In this document: piece after piece, positions 1 to 9,560 of the stretch | Layout: every line of letters begins with the position of its first letter | Position numbering within the stretch: the stretch's first letter is position 1 | DNA from: Bacteroides sp. GM023 | Lineage (GTDB): Bacteria; Bacteroidota; Bacteroidia; Bacteroidales; Bacteroidaceae | DNA length: 64,000 bases | Direction: 5' to 3' | Assembly (NCBI RefSeq): GCF_014750685.1 | Contig: NZ_JAAXGE010000001.1 | Coordinates: 186,001-250,000 of the forward strand | Position numbers and translations under genes: made by a program | Notes under the pieces: generated by a model | What the model saw: only the letters and a program-made list of their open reading frames with translations | Told to the model about the DNA's origin: nothing | The model's database searches: none

Positions 1-103
1 TCACAATTTCATTTTCGATGAGTGGCACCATTGCATACCCGCCGCCAATGGTAAAAGCGCCTATTTTAAAAAAGATTCCAAATGCTTCGAGATAAATGTT
101 CAT
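1..103 (-). CDS. Chromate transporter (CHR family), N-terminal fragment
   Basis: Reading leftward from the ATG at 101-103, 34 codons are visible before the window ends. They encode an N-terminus with FFKIGAFTIGGGYAMVPLI, the typical start of CHR-family (ChrA-like) membrane proteins: a first membrane segment with a GGGYAMVP motif. CHR proteins export chromate or related oxyanions. In this phylum they are often encoded as two half-size proteins in tandem, which cannot be checked here. The start codon overlaps the stop of the upstream hybrid two-component gene by 4 nt (ATGA), so the two are probably translationally coupled. The substrate is not shown by the sequence. Confidence 0.8.
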   Translation of the reverse strand, partial: MNIYLEAFGIFFKIGAFTIGGGYAMVPLIENEIV

Positions 104-3100
104 TCTTCTTTTTCTCCTTCTTCCTTATGTACTGCTCTTTTCTCTTTGAAGTATTGACTGGGACTTACGTTGTAATGCTTCTTAAATACTTCACGGAAGT
201 ATTTGGCATCACTAAACCCTGTCATCTCCGCTATTTCTGTTATGCTATGTGCGTCTTCTTTTAGCAATTGTATGGCACGCTTCAACCGAATTAACCGGAT
301 ATAATCTCCCGGTGCCTGGTCGGTGAGTGCCCTTAGCTTGTTGTAGAAACTGGTGCGGCTCATACCCATCAGACTGCAAAGCACGTCCACCGTAAGAGCC
401 GGATTATCTATGTTGTCTTCCACATTCTTCTTAACGTTGGCGATAAACTTCCAGTCAATATCTTGTGAACAGTTGATACAATCTTCATCATTCTCTTCAT
501 CTTCCAAATCCAAATTGGCGTACTTGCTGCGCAGCAGGGCACGGTTAGCCAGCAGATTGGAGATGTTAGCCTTTAGGATACCGATGTTGAACGGTTTCAC
601 TACATATTCGTCCGCACCGATATTGAGTCCTGAAAGAATATCCTTCTCGTTGTTGAGGGCTGTCAGCAGGATCACGGGAATATGAGATGTTTCGATATTG
701 TTCTTTATAGCTTGGCACAATTCATCCCCTCGCATTTCCGGCATCATGATGTCGGAAATAACCAACTCCGGTTTGTATTCGGGAATAATAGTCAATGCTT
801 CCTTTCCGTTGGAGCAAACCTGGATGGTATAGTCTCCGGATAATGTCTGCGACAAGTAATTACGCAATTCGTCATTATCTTCCACGATTAAGATTCGCTG
901 GTGGCCTGCATTTTCTTTCTTTTGTGCAGTTTCGTAAATCTCAGGTGATGGAGCCGCATCATCGTTGAGGCTTTTGATTTCCTGACGTTGCTTGCTTGGA
1001 GTCGCCAGATGTGCTTTCCGATAAAGCTTACTGTCTTTCGGGAAAGTGATTTTAATCACGGAACCCTGATTCTCCACACTCGACAGATTAATCTTTCCTT
1101 TGTGCAACCGGACTAATTTCCATACGAGCATCAGTCCGATACCGCTACCGGTCACTTTGGAATTGATGGCATTGCTGCCGCGGAAATGAAGTTTGAACAG
1201 CTTGTTTTGTTCACTGGCCGGAATACCGATACCCGTATCTCTCACTTCCACACTCCACGAATCGGATGTCTCTGAAACAAAAATCTGTACGTTTCCATTT
1301 TCCGGTGTATATTTCAACGCATTTGAAATGATGTTCTTGAAGATGGATTCCATCTTCTCCTTATCAAACCACACATTCATGTACCTGAAATTACTTTCAT
1401 AAGTGAAGTTGATATGTTTTATATTGGCATATTGCTGGAATGCGTTGAATATTTCATTCATAAACGTATTAAGTTCATGTTCCGAAATATATAGTTCCGA
1501 AGAATATACGTCCGCCCTTTCAAAGTTGATGAGATTGGTTGTGAGACGTAGCAAGGCATTCACGTTACGTAGAGCCGTATTCATATTTGAAATACCTTCT
1601 TTGCTTAATGTCTCTTTTTCACGCAGTTCTTCCAAAGGTGCTTTGATAAGCGTCAACGGAGTACGGATGTCATGTGCCGTATTGATGAAGAAGTGTATTT
1701 TCTCGTCGGATACTTTGCGTTGTTTCCTTAAAATCAGGATGCGTAGTAGAATCAAGGCAATGAGAAATAGTATGCCTGCATATAATAGTACTGCCCAAAA
1801 AGTCAACCAAAAAGGTTGTGCAATGATAATGTCAAGGCTTCTTTCTTCGAGTACGATACGTTTGTCTTCATTGGAGATGGCACGTACTCGCAGTGTATAT
1901 TTTCCCGGTGCAAGATTGGTGTAACGAATTGTACTCTCGCTGCCGGGTTTACTCCATTCTTTGTAGAAACCATCCAGTTTCCAGGAATAAAGGATGTTGG
2001 ACGGATAATCGTAGTTGATGGAAGAAACCTGCAAAGAGAAAATATTCTGATTGTATTTTAGTTCCAGAACTTTGGTGTCATTGATGCTCTCATTCAACGG
2101 GGAATCACCATCTCCGGGATAAATAGTCTGATAGAAGAGTTTGAAATCGCTGAAAATCATCTTGGATGAATAACTTCTGGGTAGCTTCATATCTTTATGA
2201 AACTCGACTGCCCCATCAGAACTACCAAGAACAAAATTATTATTTTTGCGTAATACGCCGGACAAGGCATTAAAATGCGTAGTCATCAATCCCATATCTT
2301 CTGTCCAGTTATAAAATTTCTTTTCTTGGGGATAGAAGCTGGTTAATCCGGTTTCTGTACTCATCAGTATTTCTTTATCCGCATCCGATAATATGGTGTA
2401 GATATTATTGGATATCAAGGCACAATTCTCCGAATAGTAATGGGTAAACAGCTTTGTATTACAATCGTAGATCAAGAGCCCCGATCCACTCGTACCTATA
2501 TATAAGGAACCGTTCTTTGCCTGATATAAAGAGTAGATATACGTTGATTCTACCGGGAGTTTGATGCGTTCCCATTTTCCGGATTCTTTGTCCAACAGGC
2601 ACAAACCTGTAGCGCTACCTATCCACATACTTTTCTCATCTTTCTCAACGATGGCAGTAATGGAATTTAAGCCTTGGTAAAATCGTACGTCCTGTGTTTT
2701 CAGATTGATACGTTTCAGGTTGTAAAACCCTCCTGACCAAATGTATCCCTGGCAATCCATCTTGATGTCACGTATATACTTATCTGGTCGCATGCTTGTA
2801 CGGGTATATAGCGGCGGCATAAAATAGCTGACACTGAATGTCTTTTTGTCTATTTGGTAAGCGCCGGAAGAATAACCGCCCGCCCAAATGGTTCCGGGAG
2901 CTACTTCGCAAAGAGTGAGGAAAATATGGCTTTTATTTTCCTGTGACTTCTCAAATGAACTAAGCACCGAACGCCACTGACCGGTCTTTGAGTTGAAAAA
3001 GCTGATACCGTTGTTTGTTGCAAACCATAAATCTCCGTCACTGTCTTCAATGATTGCGTTCACTTGGTCGTTGATTAAGGACTGTTTGTTGCCTATGGAG

Positions 3101-4113
3101 TGCTTGATCCATTTGTAACTGGAGTAGCGATTGTTCTGTATCGTTACCCCAATAGGGTAATTTGCCAACCAGATCCGTTCTTCATCATCTACATAAATGT
3201 CATTGATACTATTGCCGTTCATGCCGTTATTACTGTTGTAATCTGTGATGATGAAAGGCTCTATGTGGTAGGTTTCGACATTCATTTTGTGTACGCCGCC
3301 ACCATCCGTGGCTATCAGTAATTCTTTGTCGTCGAGTGGTCTGAATTTGCTGATACTAATATCTTTCAGGTTATATTCCGGTTGTGTGATGGACTTGATG
3401 CTCATGTCGTAAACCAAGACACCCCGCAGGAAAGTTCCTATGAATAGTTTACCGAGCTTTCTGTCGAAATGCAAGTCAATGACCTGTGCTTTCACATTCT
3501 CCAGTTTGTCACAGTGGATAAGTTCCAAAGTGTTATTCTCCAGCTTGGCATAGTGTATTCCCAGTTCCGTACCGATATAGAAATGAGTTTCATCTATCTG
3601 CTCCATGTCAGTGATTTCTCCTTCTATATCATTCTTGATATGGCAAATTTCACCGGTTGTAGTGTCAAAGAGGAAGATTGTCTCCTCATTGCACAACCAT
3701 ATATGTTTATTTTGGTCGAGCCATGCAAAGCTGACCGGAGCAGGGAGGTCGCGGAAGTTCTCTATGGGTAACTTATAGGCAAGTTCGAAAGTGTCATGAA
3801 GCTGGTCATATCGGAATATCTTACCTTTTTTCCCGATTTCCCACAAGACTCCATCCCGGTCAATATACAACCAGTTAAGGTTTAACAGAGAATTCACTTC
3901 TGTGTCACCATCCATTAACTTATATCGCTTAAAATCTTTTCCATTATATCTATCAATACCTTCGTGCGTGAGGAACCACATATAGCCGGTTCTGTCTTTT
4001 TGAATACAATAAACTCGCCTGTTACTTAACCCATCCTCCACTCCAAGATATTGATACGTCTGAGCGACACAGGTTAAAGGAAACAATAATAATAGAAAAA
4101 TCCACTTTTTCAT
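100..4113 (-). CDS. Hybrid two-component system sensor/regulator (HTCS)
   Basis: A 1337-residue one-protein signalling system. In order: a signal peptide (MKKWIFLLLLFPLTCVAQ); a periplasmic two-component propeller sensor with repeated GYMWFLT/GDLWFAT-type strands; a Y_Y_Y domain just before one membrane helix near residues 770-797; a HisKA helix with HDIRTPLTL (phospho-acceptor His near 811); a HATPase domain (NALKYTPENG, DTGIGIP, GSGIGL); a receiver domain with VISDIMMPEM (Asp near 1120) and VKPFN; and a C-terminal AraC-type double HTH (about 1235-1330). Family members sense glycan fragments in the periplasm and activate nearby polysaccharide loci. Here no SusC/D pair or glycosidase is adjacent. 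The downstream gene, overlapping by 4 nt, is a chromate transporter, so the regulon cannot be guessed from position. Confidence 0.95.
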   Translation of the reverse strand: MKKWIFLLLLFPLTCVAQTYQYLGVEDGLSNRRVYCIQKDRTGYMWFLTHEGIDRYNGKDFKRYKLMDGDTEVNSLLNLNWLYIDRDGVLWEIGKKGKIFRYDQLHDTFELAYKLPIENFRDLPAPVSFAWLDQNKHIWLCNEETIFLFDTTTGEICHIKNDIEGEITDMEQIDETHFYIGTELGIHYAKLENNTLELIHCDKLENVKAQVIDLHFDRKLGKLFIGTFLRGVLVYDMSIKSITQPEYNLKDISISKFRPLDDKELLIATDGGGVHKMNVETYHIEPFIITDYNSNNGMNGNSINDIYVDDEERIWLANYPIGVTIQNNRYSSYKWIKHSIGNKQSLINDQVNAIIEDSDGDLWFATNNGISFFNSKTGQWRSVLSSFEKSQENKSHIFLTLCEVAPGTIWAGGYSSGAYQIDKKTFSVSYFMPPLYTRTSMRPDKYIRDIKMDCQGYIWSGGFYNLKRINLKTQDVRFYQGLNSITAIVEKDEKSMWIGSATGLCLLDKESGKWERIKLPVESTYIYSLYQAKNGSLYIGTSGSGLLIYDCNTKLFTHYYSENCALISNNIYTILSDADKEILMSTETGLTSFYPQEKKFYNWTEDMGLMTTHFNALSGVLRKNNNFVLGSSDGAVEFHKDMKLPRSYSSKMIFSDFKLFYQTIYPGDGDSPLNESINDTKVLELKYNQNIFSLQVSSINYDYPSNILYSWKLDGFYKEWSKPGSESTIRYTNLAPGKYTLRVRAISNEDKRIVLEERSLDIIIAQPFWLTFWAVLLYAGILFLIALILLRILILRKQRKVSDEKIHFFINTAHDIRTPLTLIKAPLEELREKETLSKEGISNMNTALRNVNALLRLTTNLINFERADVYSSELYISEHELNTFMNEIFNAFQQYANIKHINFTYESNFRYMNVWFDKEKMESIFKNIISNALKYTPENGNVQIFVSETSDSWSVEVRDTGIGIPASEQNKLFKLHFRGSNAINSKVTGSGIGLMLVWKLVRLHKGKINLSSVENQGSVIKITFPKDSKLYRKAHLATPSKQRQEIKSLNDDAAPSPEIYETAQKKENAGHQRILIVEDNDELRNYLSQTLSGDYTIQVCSNGKEALTIIPEYKPELVISDIMMPEMRGDELCQAIKNNIETSHIPVILLTALNNEKDILSGLNIGADEYVVKPFNIGILKANISNLLANRALLRSKYANLDLEDEENDEDCINCSQDIDWKFIANVKKNVEDNIDNPALTVDVLCSLMGMSRTSFYNKLRALTDQAPGDYIRLIRLKRAIQLLKEDAHSITEIAEMTGFSDAKYFREVFKKHYNVSPSQYFKEKRAVHKEEGEKEE

Positions 4114-4167
4114 ACAAATAGGACTTTTAAGGGTTATTGAATCTTATTTTAGAGGGGGAAAGTTTGA

Positions 4168-4198
4168 CAAAATTAAAAAGAATTTTTGATACTACAAA
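4168..4198 (-). promoter_or_regulatory. Bacteroides-type promoter of the first HTCS
   Basis: On the minus strand a -33 TTTG (4195-4198) and a -7 TAATTTTG (4168-4175) are separated by exactly 19 bp, an excellent match to the Bacteroides primary-sigma consensus TTTG-N19-TAnnTTTG. It lies about 55 nt upstream of the HTCS start codon. Confidence 0.7.
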
Positions 4199-4328
4199 AT
4201 TTTAAGGTAAGATTACATGACTCTTAAAGTGAAGCGGATAAGGTATTTTATCGCTATTTGTATAAGCTGTTTATTTAAGGATGTTTAGTTGCAAAAAAAG
4301 GAATTGTGGTAGCAAGAAAAAGGGAAAG

Positions 4329-4363
4329 AAAAGGCTGATATTTCAAAAAAATACCAGCCTTTC
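4329..4363 (-). terminator. Rho-independent terminator of purL
   Basis: Downstream of the purL stop, the minus strand reads AAAGGCTGGTAT, a short loop, ATATCAGCCTTTT and then a T-rich run. The stem of about 10 bp has one mismatch or wobble. Confidence 0.8.
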
Positions 4364-4387
4364 TTAGATGAATTATAAAAGAAAACT

Positions 4388-7300
4388 TTATTTCACTTTT
4401 TCTTCTACCCATTTGCGGGCATTGACAAATGCTTCGATCCACGGAGTTACCTGATCGCTATTCTTGCGGTCTGCCGGGTAACAACCATTTTGCCATGGGA
4501 AGATGGAGCGTTCCAAGTGAGGCATGATAGCCAGGTGACGTCCGTCTGCGCTAGCCAGTGCTGCGATGGAATAGTCGGAACCGTTCGGGTTAGCCGGATA
4601 TTCATCATAGCTATATTTCGCTACTACATTATATTTGTCTTCGTCATATGGCAAAGAGAACTTTCCTTCTCCGTGAGCAACCCAGATACCCAGTTTGCTG
4701 CCGCTCAAAGAACCGAACATAACGCTGCGGTTTGTCGGGATAGTCAGGCCGAGGAAGCGTGATTCGAACTTATGTGAATCATTGTGCAACATCTTGCCCT
4801 GTTTCTTCAGTTCCGGATTGATAAGGTTGAGTTCCATCATCAACTGGCAACCGTTGCAGACACCTAATGACAATGTATCTTCACGGGCATAATAGTTATC
4901 CAGCGCTTCTTTTGCTTTCGGGTTGAACAGGAAGGCGCCTGCCCATCCTTTGGCCGAACCCAGTACGTCAGAGTTGGAGAAACCACCGCAGTAAACAATC
5001 ATGTTCACATCTTCCAGTGTCTCACGTCCGCTGATAAGGTCTGTCATCGTGACGTCTTTTACGTCGAAGCCTGCCAGGTAAAGTGAGTAGGCCATTTCAC
5101 GCTCGCCGTTTGTACCTTTCTCACGGATGATGGCCGCACGGATACCGCTAGGAGTACGACGTTCCGGAGTGATACCATATTGAGAAAGCTTACCTTTAAA
5201 TTCAGGCATGAACGCGAATTCAACAGGTTGCATCTTATAGTTTTCGAAACGTTTCTTTGCGCAGCCGTTCATAGACTGTTTGCGGTCAAGCAGGTAAGAA
5301 GAAGAATACCATACATCACGCATATAGTCGATACCGAACTGGTAAGTAGCGTCGTCTTTAGATACCAGGATGTGGCGTTCGTCAGTCGGTTTACCCAACT
5401 TCATATAACCTACACCGGCATCTTCGAGAATCTTTTTCACTTCTTCCTTGTGCTTGTCGCTGATCTGAATAACGATACCCGGATTTTCAGCAAACAGAAT
5501 CTTAATAATATCCTGTTCCTTCATCTTGTCGAGGCTGATTTCCATACCGCCTTCTACATTAGAGAAGCACATTTCGAGCAATGTAGTAATCAGACCACCG
5601 GCAGAAATGTCGTGTCCCGCAAGAATCAATCCTTTGTTTACAAGCTCCTGTACAGCAAGGAAAGCATCACGGAAGTATTCGGCATCCTGTACGCAAGGTA
5701 CATCGTCACCTACTTTACCCAAAGACTGTGCGAAAGCAGAGCCACCGAGTTTCAGTTCGTCAAAACTGAAGTCAATATGATAAAGAGTAGTCTTTTCATT
5801 GTTTACCAATACTGGAGATACTACTTTCTTCACGTCGGATACTTCGCCGCCGGCAGAAACAATCACAGTTCCCGGAGAGATTACTTTCTCACCGTTCGGG
5901 TACTTCTGAGTCATAGACAGAGAATCTTTTCCGGTAGGAACATTGATTTGCAGAGCGCAGCAGAAGTCGCTCAATGCTTTCACAGCCGTGTAAAGACGAG
6001 CGTCTTCACCTTCCTGTGAACGGCAAGGCCACATCCAGTTGGCAGACAGGGAGATGCTGTCCATACCTTCTGCCATCGGAGCCCAAACGAGGTTGGTCAG
6101 TGCTTCGGATACAGAAAGGATAGAGCCGGCAGCCGGATCAGCCAATGCAGCTTGCGGAGCATGTCCGATGGAAGTGGCGATACCTTTATCACCACGGTAG
6201 TCAAGTGCTACGACACCGCAGTCGCTCAACGGCAACTGAAGTTCGCCCTGGCATTGCTGGCGGGCTACCTTACCTGTTACCGAACGGTCTACCTTGTTTG
6301 TCAACCAATCCTTGCAGGCTACTGCTTCGAGCTGCAATACATTAGTCAGATATTCGTGAAGTTTGGGCAATTCGTATTTCGGCATTTCATAATGACGTTC
6401 TACGGTTTTGTCTACCATATAAGTCTTGGGAGAAGAACCGAACATCTGTTCTACGGCAAGGTCGAACGGACGTACACCGTCAGCCTGTTGGAAAGCGAAG
6501 CGATGGTCGCCGGTTGTTTCGCCGACTACGTACATCGGAGCGCGTTCGCGTTCAGCGATTTTACGTACATGTTCGATAGCTTCTTCTTTAATCAACAGTC
6601 CCATACGTTCCTGGCTCTCATTGGCAATGATTTCTTTTGCCGACAATGTCTTGTCACCGATAGGCAACTTGCTCATGTCAATCACACCACCACATTCTTC
6701 TACCAACTCAGACAGACAGTTTACGTGTCCGGCTGAACCGTGGTCATGGATAGAAACAACAGGATTCTCATCTTCTTCGCAAAGGGCACGAACTACGTTG
6801 TTGGCACGTTTCTGCATTTCTGCGTTGGCGCGCTGAACGGCATTCAACTCGATACCGCTACTGTAACGGCCTGTATCTACTGAAGATACGGAACCGCCGC
6901 CCAGTCCGATGCGATAGTTGTCACCACCGATTACTACCACCTTGTTACCTGCTTCGGGAGCACCCTTCAGACAGTCACGCTGTGTACCGTAACCTACACC
7001 ACCAGCCAGCATGATTACTTTATCGTAACCATACACTTCTTTGTTCTCCGTATGTTCGAAAGTCAGTACGGAACCGCAGATCAGCGGCTGGCCGAACTTG
7101 TTTCCGAAGTCGGAAGCACCGTTGGATGCCTTGATAAGAATCTGTTCAGGAGTTTGGTATAACCATTGGCGTACCGGAAGAATATCTTCCCATTCGCGTC
7201 CTTCGTCTGTGCGGGGATAAGAAGTCATGTAGACAGCAGTACCTGCAATCGGCAATGAACCTTTACCACCACCCATACGGTCGCGTATTTCACCGCCTGT

Positions 7301-8092
7301 ACCGGTAGAAGCACCGTTGAACGGCTCTACTGTGGTCGGGAAGTTATGTGTTTCCGCTTTCAGCGAGATAACACTCTTGATGTCTTTCACCTGGAAATAA
7401 TCAGGTTTAGAGTGGTCTGCCGGAGCGAACTGCTCTACAACCGGACCTTCTGCGAAGGCTACATTATCTTTATAAGCAGAGATGATTTTATTCGGATTTT
7501 CCTGTGTAGTCTTTTTAATCATTTGGAACAGGGAAGATTCCTGTTCTACACCGTCGATGATAAACGTTCCACCGAAGATTTTGTGGCGGCAGTGTTCGGA
7601 ATTGATCTGTGCGAAACCGAAAACTTCAGAGTCAGTCAGTTTACGTCCGAGGTCATTTTCCACTTTCTTCAGATAGTCCATTTCTTCTTTGGAAAGCGCC
7701 AGACCTTCTTTTTCGTTGTACGCTTCGAGGTCTTCGATATGGATGATCGGTTCCGGCTGACGGTTGGTCGTGAATACATTTTGGTCGAGTCCCTTGTACA
7801 TGCGTTGTAGCATCGGGTCGCGGTCGGCGTTTTCGTCCTTAACGGGGAAGTACTCCTCGATGCGGCTGATGCCTTCAAGTCCCATGTTTTGGGTGATTTC
7901 TACTGCGTTTGTACTCCAGGGAGTGATCATTTCGCGGCGCGGACCAACGAAACAGCCTTTCAGGTTTTCTTCACTTTCCATCACGGCTTCGCCAAAAAGC
8001 CAGCAGAGTTTATTACTTTCGTCAGGGGTGAGCTGATGGTTGCTCTCTACGGCAATCACGCTCTTGGAAGGGGTTCTGAAAAAAAGAATCAT
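4388..8092 (-). CDS. purL: Phosphoribosylformylglycinamidine synthase (FGAM synthase)
   Basis: A 1234-residue large-type PurL that converts FGAR, glutamine and ATP to FGAM, the fourth step of de novo purine synthesis, in the cytosol. The synthetase part has FAQINSEHCRHKIFGG and a glycine-rich ATP/substrate region (SLKAETHNFPTTVEPFNGAS, GTGGEIRDRMGGGKGS). A second AIRS-like half follows. The C-terminal class I glutamine amidotransferase domain has the nucleophile motif GVCNGCQ and the His/Glu pair in MPHLERSIFPW. The length is normal for the single-chain enzyme of Gammaproteobacteria and Bacteroidota. It is monocistronic, with its own terminator. The 5' UTR carries a short heptamer/octamer repeat just before the ATG (see 8103-8133). 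Confidence 0.98.
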   Translation of the reverse strand: MILFFRTPSKSVIAVESNHQLTPDESNKLCWLFGEAVMESEENLKGCFVGPRREMITPWSTNAVEITQNMGLEGISRIEEYFPVKDENADRDPMLQRMYKGLDQNVFTTNRQPEPIIHIEDLEAYNEKEGLALSKEEMDYLKKVENDLGRKLTDSEVFGFAQINSEHCRHKIFGGTFIIDGVEQESSLFQMIKKTTQENPNKIISAYKDNVAFAEGPVVEQFAPADHSKPDYFQVKDIKSVISLKAETHNFPTTVEPFNGASTGTGGEIRDRMGGGKGSLPIAGTAVYMTSYPRTDEGREWEDILPVRQWLYQTPEQILIKASNGASDFGNKFGQPLICGSVLTFEHTENKEVYGYDKVIMLAGGVGYGTQRDCLKGAPEAGNKVVVIGGDNYRIGLGGGSVSSVDTGRYSSGIELNAVQRANAEMQKRANNVVRALCEEDENPVVSIHDHGSAGHVNCLSELVEECGGVIDMSKLPIGDKTLSAKEIIANESQERMGLLIKEEAIEHVRKIAERERAPMYVVGETTGDHRFAFQQADGVRPFDLAVEQMFGSSPKTYMVDKTVERHYEMPKYELPKLHEYLTNVLQLEAVACKDWLTNKVDRSVTGKVARQQCQGELQLPLSDCGVVALDYRGDKGIATSIGHAPQAALADPAAGSILSVSEALTNLVWAPMAEGMDSISLSANWMWPCRSQEGEDARLYTAVKALSDFCCALQINVPTGKDSLSMTQKYPNGEKVISPGTVIVSAGGEVSDVKKVVSPVLVNNEKTTLYHIDFSFDELKLGGSAFAQSLGKVGDDVPCVQDAEYFRDAFLAVQELVNKGLILAGHDISAGGLITTLLEMCFSNVEGGMEISLDKMKEQDIIKILFAENPGIVIQISDKHKEEVKKILEDAGVGYMKLGKPTDERHILVSKDDATYQFGIDYMRDVWYSSSYLLDRKQSMNGCAKKRFENYKMQPVEFAFMPEFKGKLSQYGITPERRTPSGIRAAIIREKGTNGEREMAYSLYLAGFDVKDVTMTDLISGRETLEDVNMIVYCGGFSNSDVLGSAKGWAGAFLFNPKAKEALDNYYAREDTLSLGVCNGCQLMMELNLINPELKKQGKMLHNDSHKFESRFLGLTIPTNRSVMFGSLSGSKLGIWVAHGEGKFSLPYDEDKYNVVAKYSYDEYPANPNGSDYSIAALASADGRHLAIMPHLERSIFPWQNGCYPADRKNSDQVTPWIEAFVNARKWVEEKVK

Positions 8093-8102
8093 GTTGTATA
8101 TT

Positions 8103-8133
8103 TACGATTTTACGATTTGCGATTTTACGATTG
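8103..8133 (-). repeat. CGTAAAT-type heptamer/octamer tandem repeat in the purL 5' UTR
   Basis: On the minus strand, four tandem units (CGTAAAAT, CGCAAAT, CGTAAAAT, CGTAAAT) end about 10 nt before the purL ATG. The same unit recurs at 41631-41666, directly upstream of maf. Confidence 0.8.
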
Positions 8134-8171
8134 AAGTCTCTGCAGGAGAAACTCTTCTCTTTTTCTGTGGC

Positions 8172-8179
8172 GCAAAGAT
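8172..8179 (-). promoter_or_regulatory. purL: -7 element of the purL promoter
   Basis: The minus strand reads TATCTTTG, an exact TAnnTTTG match 80 nt upstream of the start codon. No clear -33 TTTG is present. Confidence 0.6.
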
Positions 8180-8350
8180 AATCAATTTCATTGGTGGTAG
8201 GAAAAAAATGGAGAATAAATTCCTATACCTTATTTAATATGTTTATTTTCGATGTACGTTTTGCTTATTATGGCTATATATCGTGATTCTTGTGTGGAAA
8301 AAACGTTAATATACTATCCCCATATCACAAAAAAGTGCGATATTTGCGGA

Positions 8351-9004
8351 ATGATTCAGATAGAGACAATATTCGATATATTAGTTAAAGGCTTTATTAT
8401 TGGCGTTGTTGTGTCCGCACCCCTCGGTCCGGTGGGCGTATTATGTATCCAAAGGACTTTGAACAAAGGGCGTTGGTACGGATTTGTGACAGGGCTGGGA
8501 GCCTCTATTAGCGATATAGCTTACGCTTTATTGACAGGTTATGGCATGAGCTTCGTTTCTGACTATATTAATAAAGGTAGTTTCTATTTGCAATTGCTCG
8601 GTAGTGTCATGTTGCTTATTTTCGGAATCTATACCTTTCGTAGCAATCCGGTGAACTCGATTCGTCCGGCTTCGTCCAACAAAGGTTCCTATTTTCATAA
8701 TTTTATTACTGCATTTTTCGTCACTCTTTCCAACCCCTTAATCATATTCCTGTTTATCGGACTTTTTGCCCGTTTTGCCTTTGTGCAGCAGGGCGTTCTG
8801 GTCTTTGAAGAGATTACGGGATATTTTGCTATCGCTGCGGGCGCATTGACCTGGTGGCTCGGAATCACTTACTTTGTAAACAAGGTGCGCACGAAATTCA
8901 ACCTGCGTGGCATTTGGATACTGAACCGTGTTATCGGAAGTATTGTGATACTGGTATCCGTGGCAGGACTGATTTATACTTTGTTGGGAGAGTCAATTTA
9001 TTAG
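8351..9004 (+). CDS. LysE/RhtB-family amino-acid exporter
   Basis: A 217-residue integral membrane protein with about six hydrophobic segments. It has the LysE-family signature near residues 20-30 (VVSAPLGPVGVLCIQRTLNKG) and the paired GLGASISDIAYALL and TLSNPLIIFLFIG segments. Family members export amino acids or similar small molecules in exchange for protons. The substrate here is unknown. The ORF stays open to an upstream start at 8252, but that 33-residue extension is polar and unlike the family, so the ATG at 8351 is preferred. The DUF4924 gene starts 11 nt after the stop, so the gene probably leads an operon with DUF4924 and rfbD. Confidence 0.88.
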   Translation: MIQIETIFDILVKGFIIGVVVSAPLGPVGVLCIQRTLNKGRWYGFVTGLGASISDIAYALLTGYGMSFVSDYINKGSFYLQLLGSVMLLIFGIYTFRSNPVNSIRPASSNKGSYFHNFITAFFVTLSNPLIIFLFIGLFARFAFVQQGVLVFEEITGYFAIAAGALTWWLGITYFVNKVRTKFNLRGIWILNRVIGSIVILVSVAGLIYTLLGESIY

Positions 9005-9014
9005 GAGATAGTTT

Positions 9015-9560
9015 ATGAATCAGATAGCACAACAACTGAAGGAGCAGAATATTGCTGAATACCTTATATATATGTGGCAAGAGGAAGACCTGGTCCGTGC
9101 CAATCATTGTGAACCGGAAGAAATGGAAGCCAATGTGATTTCCCGTTATCCGGAAGAACAGCGTCCTGACATGCGTGAATGGTATGGAAACCTGATTACA
9201 ATGATGAACGAGGAAGGTGTGCGTGAAGCGGGACATTTGCAGATTAACAAGAATGTGATTATCAATCTGACCGAACTGCACAATGCGCTGGCTTCTTCCC
9301 CTAAATTTCCTTTTTACAGTGCCGCCTATTTCAAAGCATTGCCGTTTATCGTAGAACTGCGGAATAAAAACGGCAAGAAGGATGAACCCGAACTGGAAAC
9401 CTGCTTTGAAGCCTTGTACGGAGTACTTTTGCTCCGGCTTCAGAGAAAACCTATCAGTGAAGGGACAGCCAAAGCAATGGAAGCCATCACTAGTTTCCTC
9501 TCCATGTTGGCGAACTATTATGATAAAGACCGCAAAGGTGAATTAAAACTTGATGAATAA
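9015..9560 (+). CDS. DUF4924 family protein
   Basis: A 181-residue soluble, acidic protein, largely helical in appearance, with no signal peptide or membrane segment. It starts MNQIAQQLKEQNIAEYLIYMW and resembles the Bacteroidales-specific DUF4924 family, which has no known activity. It is followed directly by rfbD (the ATG comes immediately after the stop codon) and preceded by the LysE-type exporter by 11 nt. This indicates co-transcription, but the genes give no shared pathway. The family assignment is from recall of the sequence type and no function is implied. Confidence 0.8.
   Translation: MNQIAQQLKEQNIAEYLIYMWQEEDLVRANHCEPEEMEANVISRYPEEQRPDMREWYGNLITMMNEEGVREAGHLQINKNVIINLTELHNALASSPKFPFYSAAYFKALPFIVELRNKNGKKDEPELETCFEALYGVLLLRLQRKPISEGTAKAMEAITSFLSMLANYYDKDRKGELKLDE

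Noticed and set aside
1403..1924. 173-codon plus-strand frame opposite the first HTCS
   Set aside because: It lies entirely within the kinase domain coding region of the opposite strand and has no domain or start-site support.
5180..6019. Long open frame on the plus strand opposite purL
   Set aside because: It is antisense to conserved purL coding sequence, with a poor composition and no promoter or recognisable motif. It is a by-product of purL codon use.
8252..8350. N-terminal extension of the LysE-type exporter
   Set aside because: The extra 33 residues are polar and cysteine-rich, unlike the family, which starts directly with the first membrane helix.
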